Shown here one piece after another: positions 5,344-5,438 of a stretch of DNA of 5,438 nt. The notes under the pieces are model-generated. The model ran no database searches and was not told the DNA's origin. It saw nothing but the letters and a program-made list of their open reading frames with translations. The stretch comes from an uncultured Collinsella sp. (lineage in GTDB: Bacteria > Actinomycetota > Coriobacteriia > Coriobacteriales > Coriobacteriaceae): positions 1-5,438 of the forward strand of contig CABUQY010000097.1 of the NCBI GenBank assembly GCA_902493915.1. The letters run 5' to 3'. How positions within the stretch are numbered: position 1 is the first letter of the stretch; each line of letters opens with the position of its first letter. The translations under genes were made by a program, and so were the position numbers.

Positions 5344-5438
5344 TCGCAGGGGACACTCTTTCGCCACCCGGCAGTTGGGGACAGTCCCCAAGTGCCGGCA
5401 GCTAGGGACAGTCCTTTCCAGCCGGCGGGCGAGCCGGC
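5320..5438. repeat. Degenerate 27-28 bp tandem repeat with GGGGACA cores, running off the right edge
   Basis: The cores are GGGGATG (5322), GGGGACA (5349), GGGGACA (5377) and AGGGACA (5404), spaced 27, 28 and 27 bp. The last three units end in CCGGCA, CCGGCA and CCGGCG. Unit three forms a 31-bp palindrome (5368-5398): arms CCGGCA/TGCCGG and TTGGGGAC/GTCCCCAA around a central A, with one G-G mismatch pair. The fourth unit is again symmetric about its core A (5410), with GCCGGC at 5394-5399 and 5421-5426. A further GCCGGC ends the window (5433-5438). No ORF convincingly covers it. It resembles intergenic repeat families of Collinsella-like genomes, from memory only. Confidence 0.6.

Noticed and set aside
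5368..5398. 31-bp palindrome as an intrinsic terminator
   Set aside because: The stem is strong but no T-run follows on either strand, and no gene end is visible next to it in the window.
5320..5438. Possible CRISPR array at the right end
   Set aside because: The units are contiguous and degenerate, with no unique spacers between identical repeats, so this is a tandem repeat rather than CRISPR.

Overview
The window looks like chromosomal DNA from a high-GC Gram-positive gut actinobacterium. My best guess is a Coriobacteriia member, possibly Collinsella. The basis is GC-rich coding DNA with AT-rich promoters, GGAGG-type ribosome binding sites, the set of gene families, and a GGGGACAGTCCCC-type intergenic palindrome that I associate with that group. 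The taxon is an inference; no rRNA or marker gene is present. It holds five genes, one cut by the left edge, and no mobile element, tRNA, rRNA or CRISPR array.

Left part (1-2708, all minus strand, read right to left): a hemolysin III/PAQR-type seven-helix membrane protein (2025-2708), then a CNNM/CorC-type membrane protein with DUF21, paired CBS and CorC_HlyC domains (543-1916), then a partial gene (1-518) whose product resembles the N-terminal domain of cyanophycin synthetase but stands alone. The last two are 24 bp apart and probably form one transcription unit with its own promoter at 1954-1981. A 108-bp gap with a hairpin separates them from the hemolysin III gene.

Centre (2709-3977): a divergent intergenic region drives the hemolysin III gene leftward from an extended -10 promoter and a membrane-anchored alpha/beta hydrolase (2895-3860) rightward from a near-consensus promoter. 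That rightward promoter is bracketed by two copies of a 16-bp palindrome, one over the -35 and one just after the expected start of transcription. This is a strong candidate for repression by a dimeric regulator not encoded here. A bidirectional terminator (3939-3977) serves the hydrolase and the convergent gene to its right.

Right part (4025-5438): a DUF362-family iron-sulfur protein with two ferredoxin-like 4Fe-4S motifs lies on the minus strand (4025-5230). Upstream of it are TTAACT direct repeats at 11-bp spacing and, from about 5313 to the window end, a degenerate 27-28 bp tandem array of GGGGACA-centred units, one of them a near-perfect 31-bp palindrome.

The genes do not form an obvious single pathway. 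The left three suggest membrane and ion homeostasis plus one protein of unknown role. The hydrolase and the Fe-S protein appear to be independent single-gene units. The most notable items are the solo cyanophycin-synthetase-like N domain, the double operator and the tandem palindromic repeat. I found no convincing multi-gene novel system.
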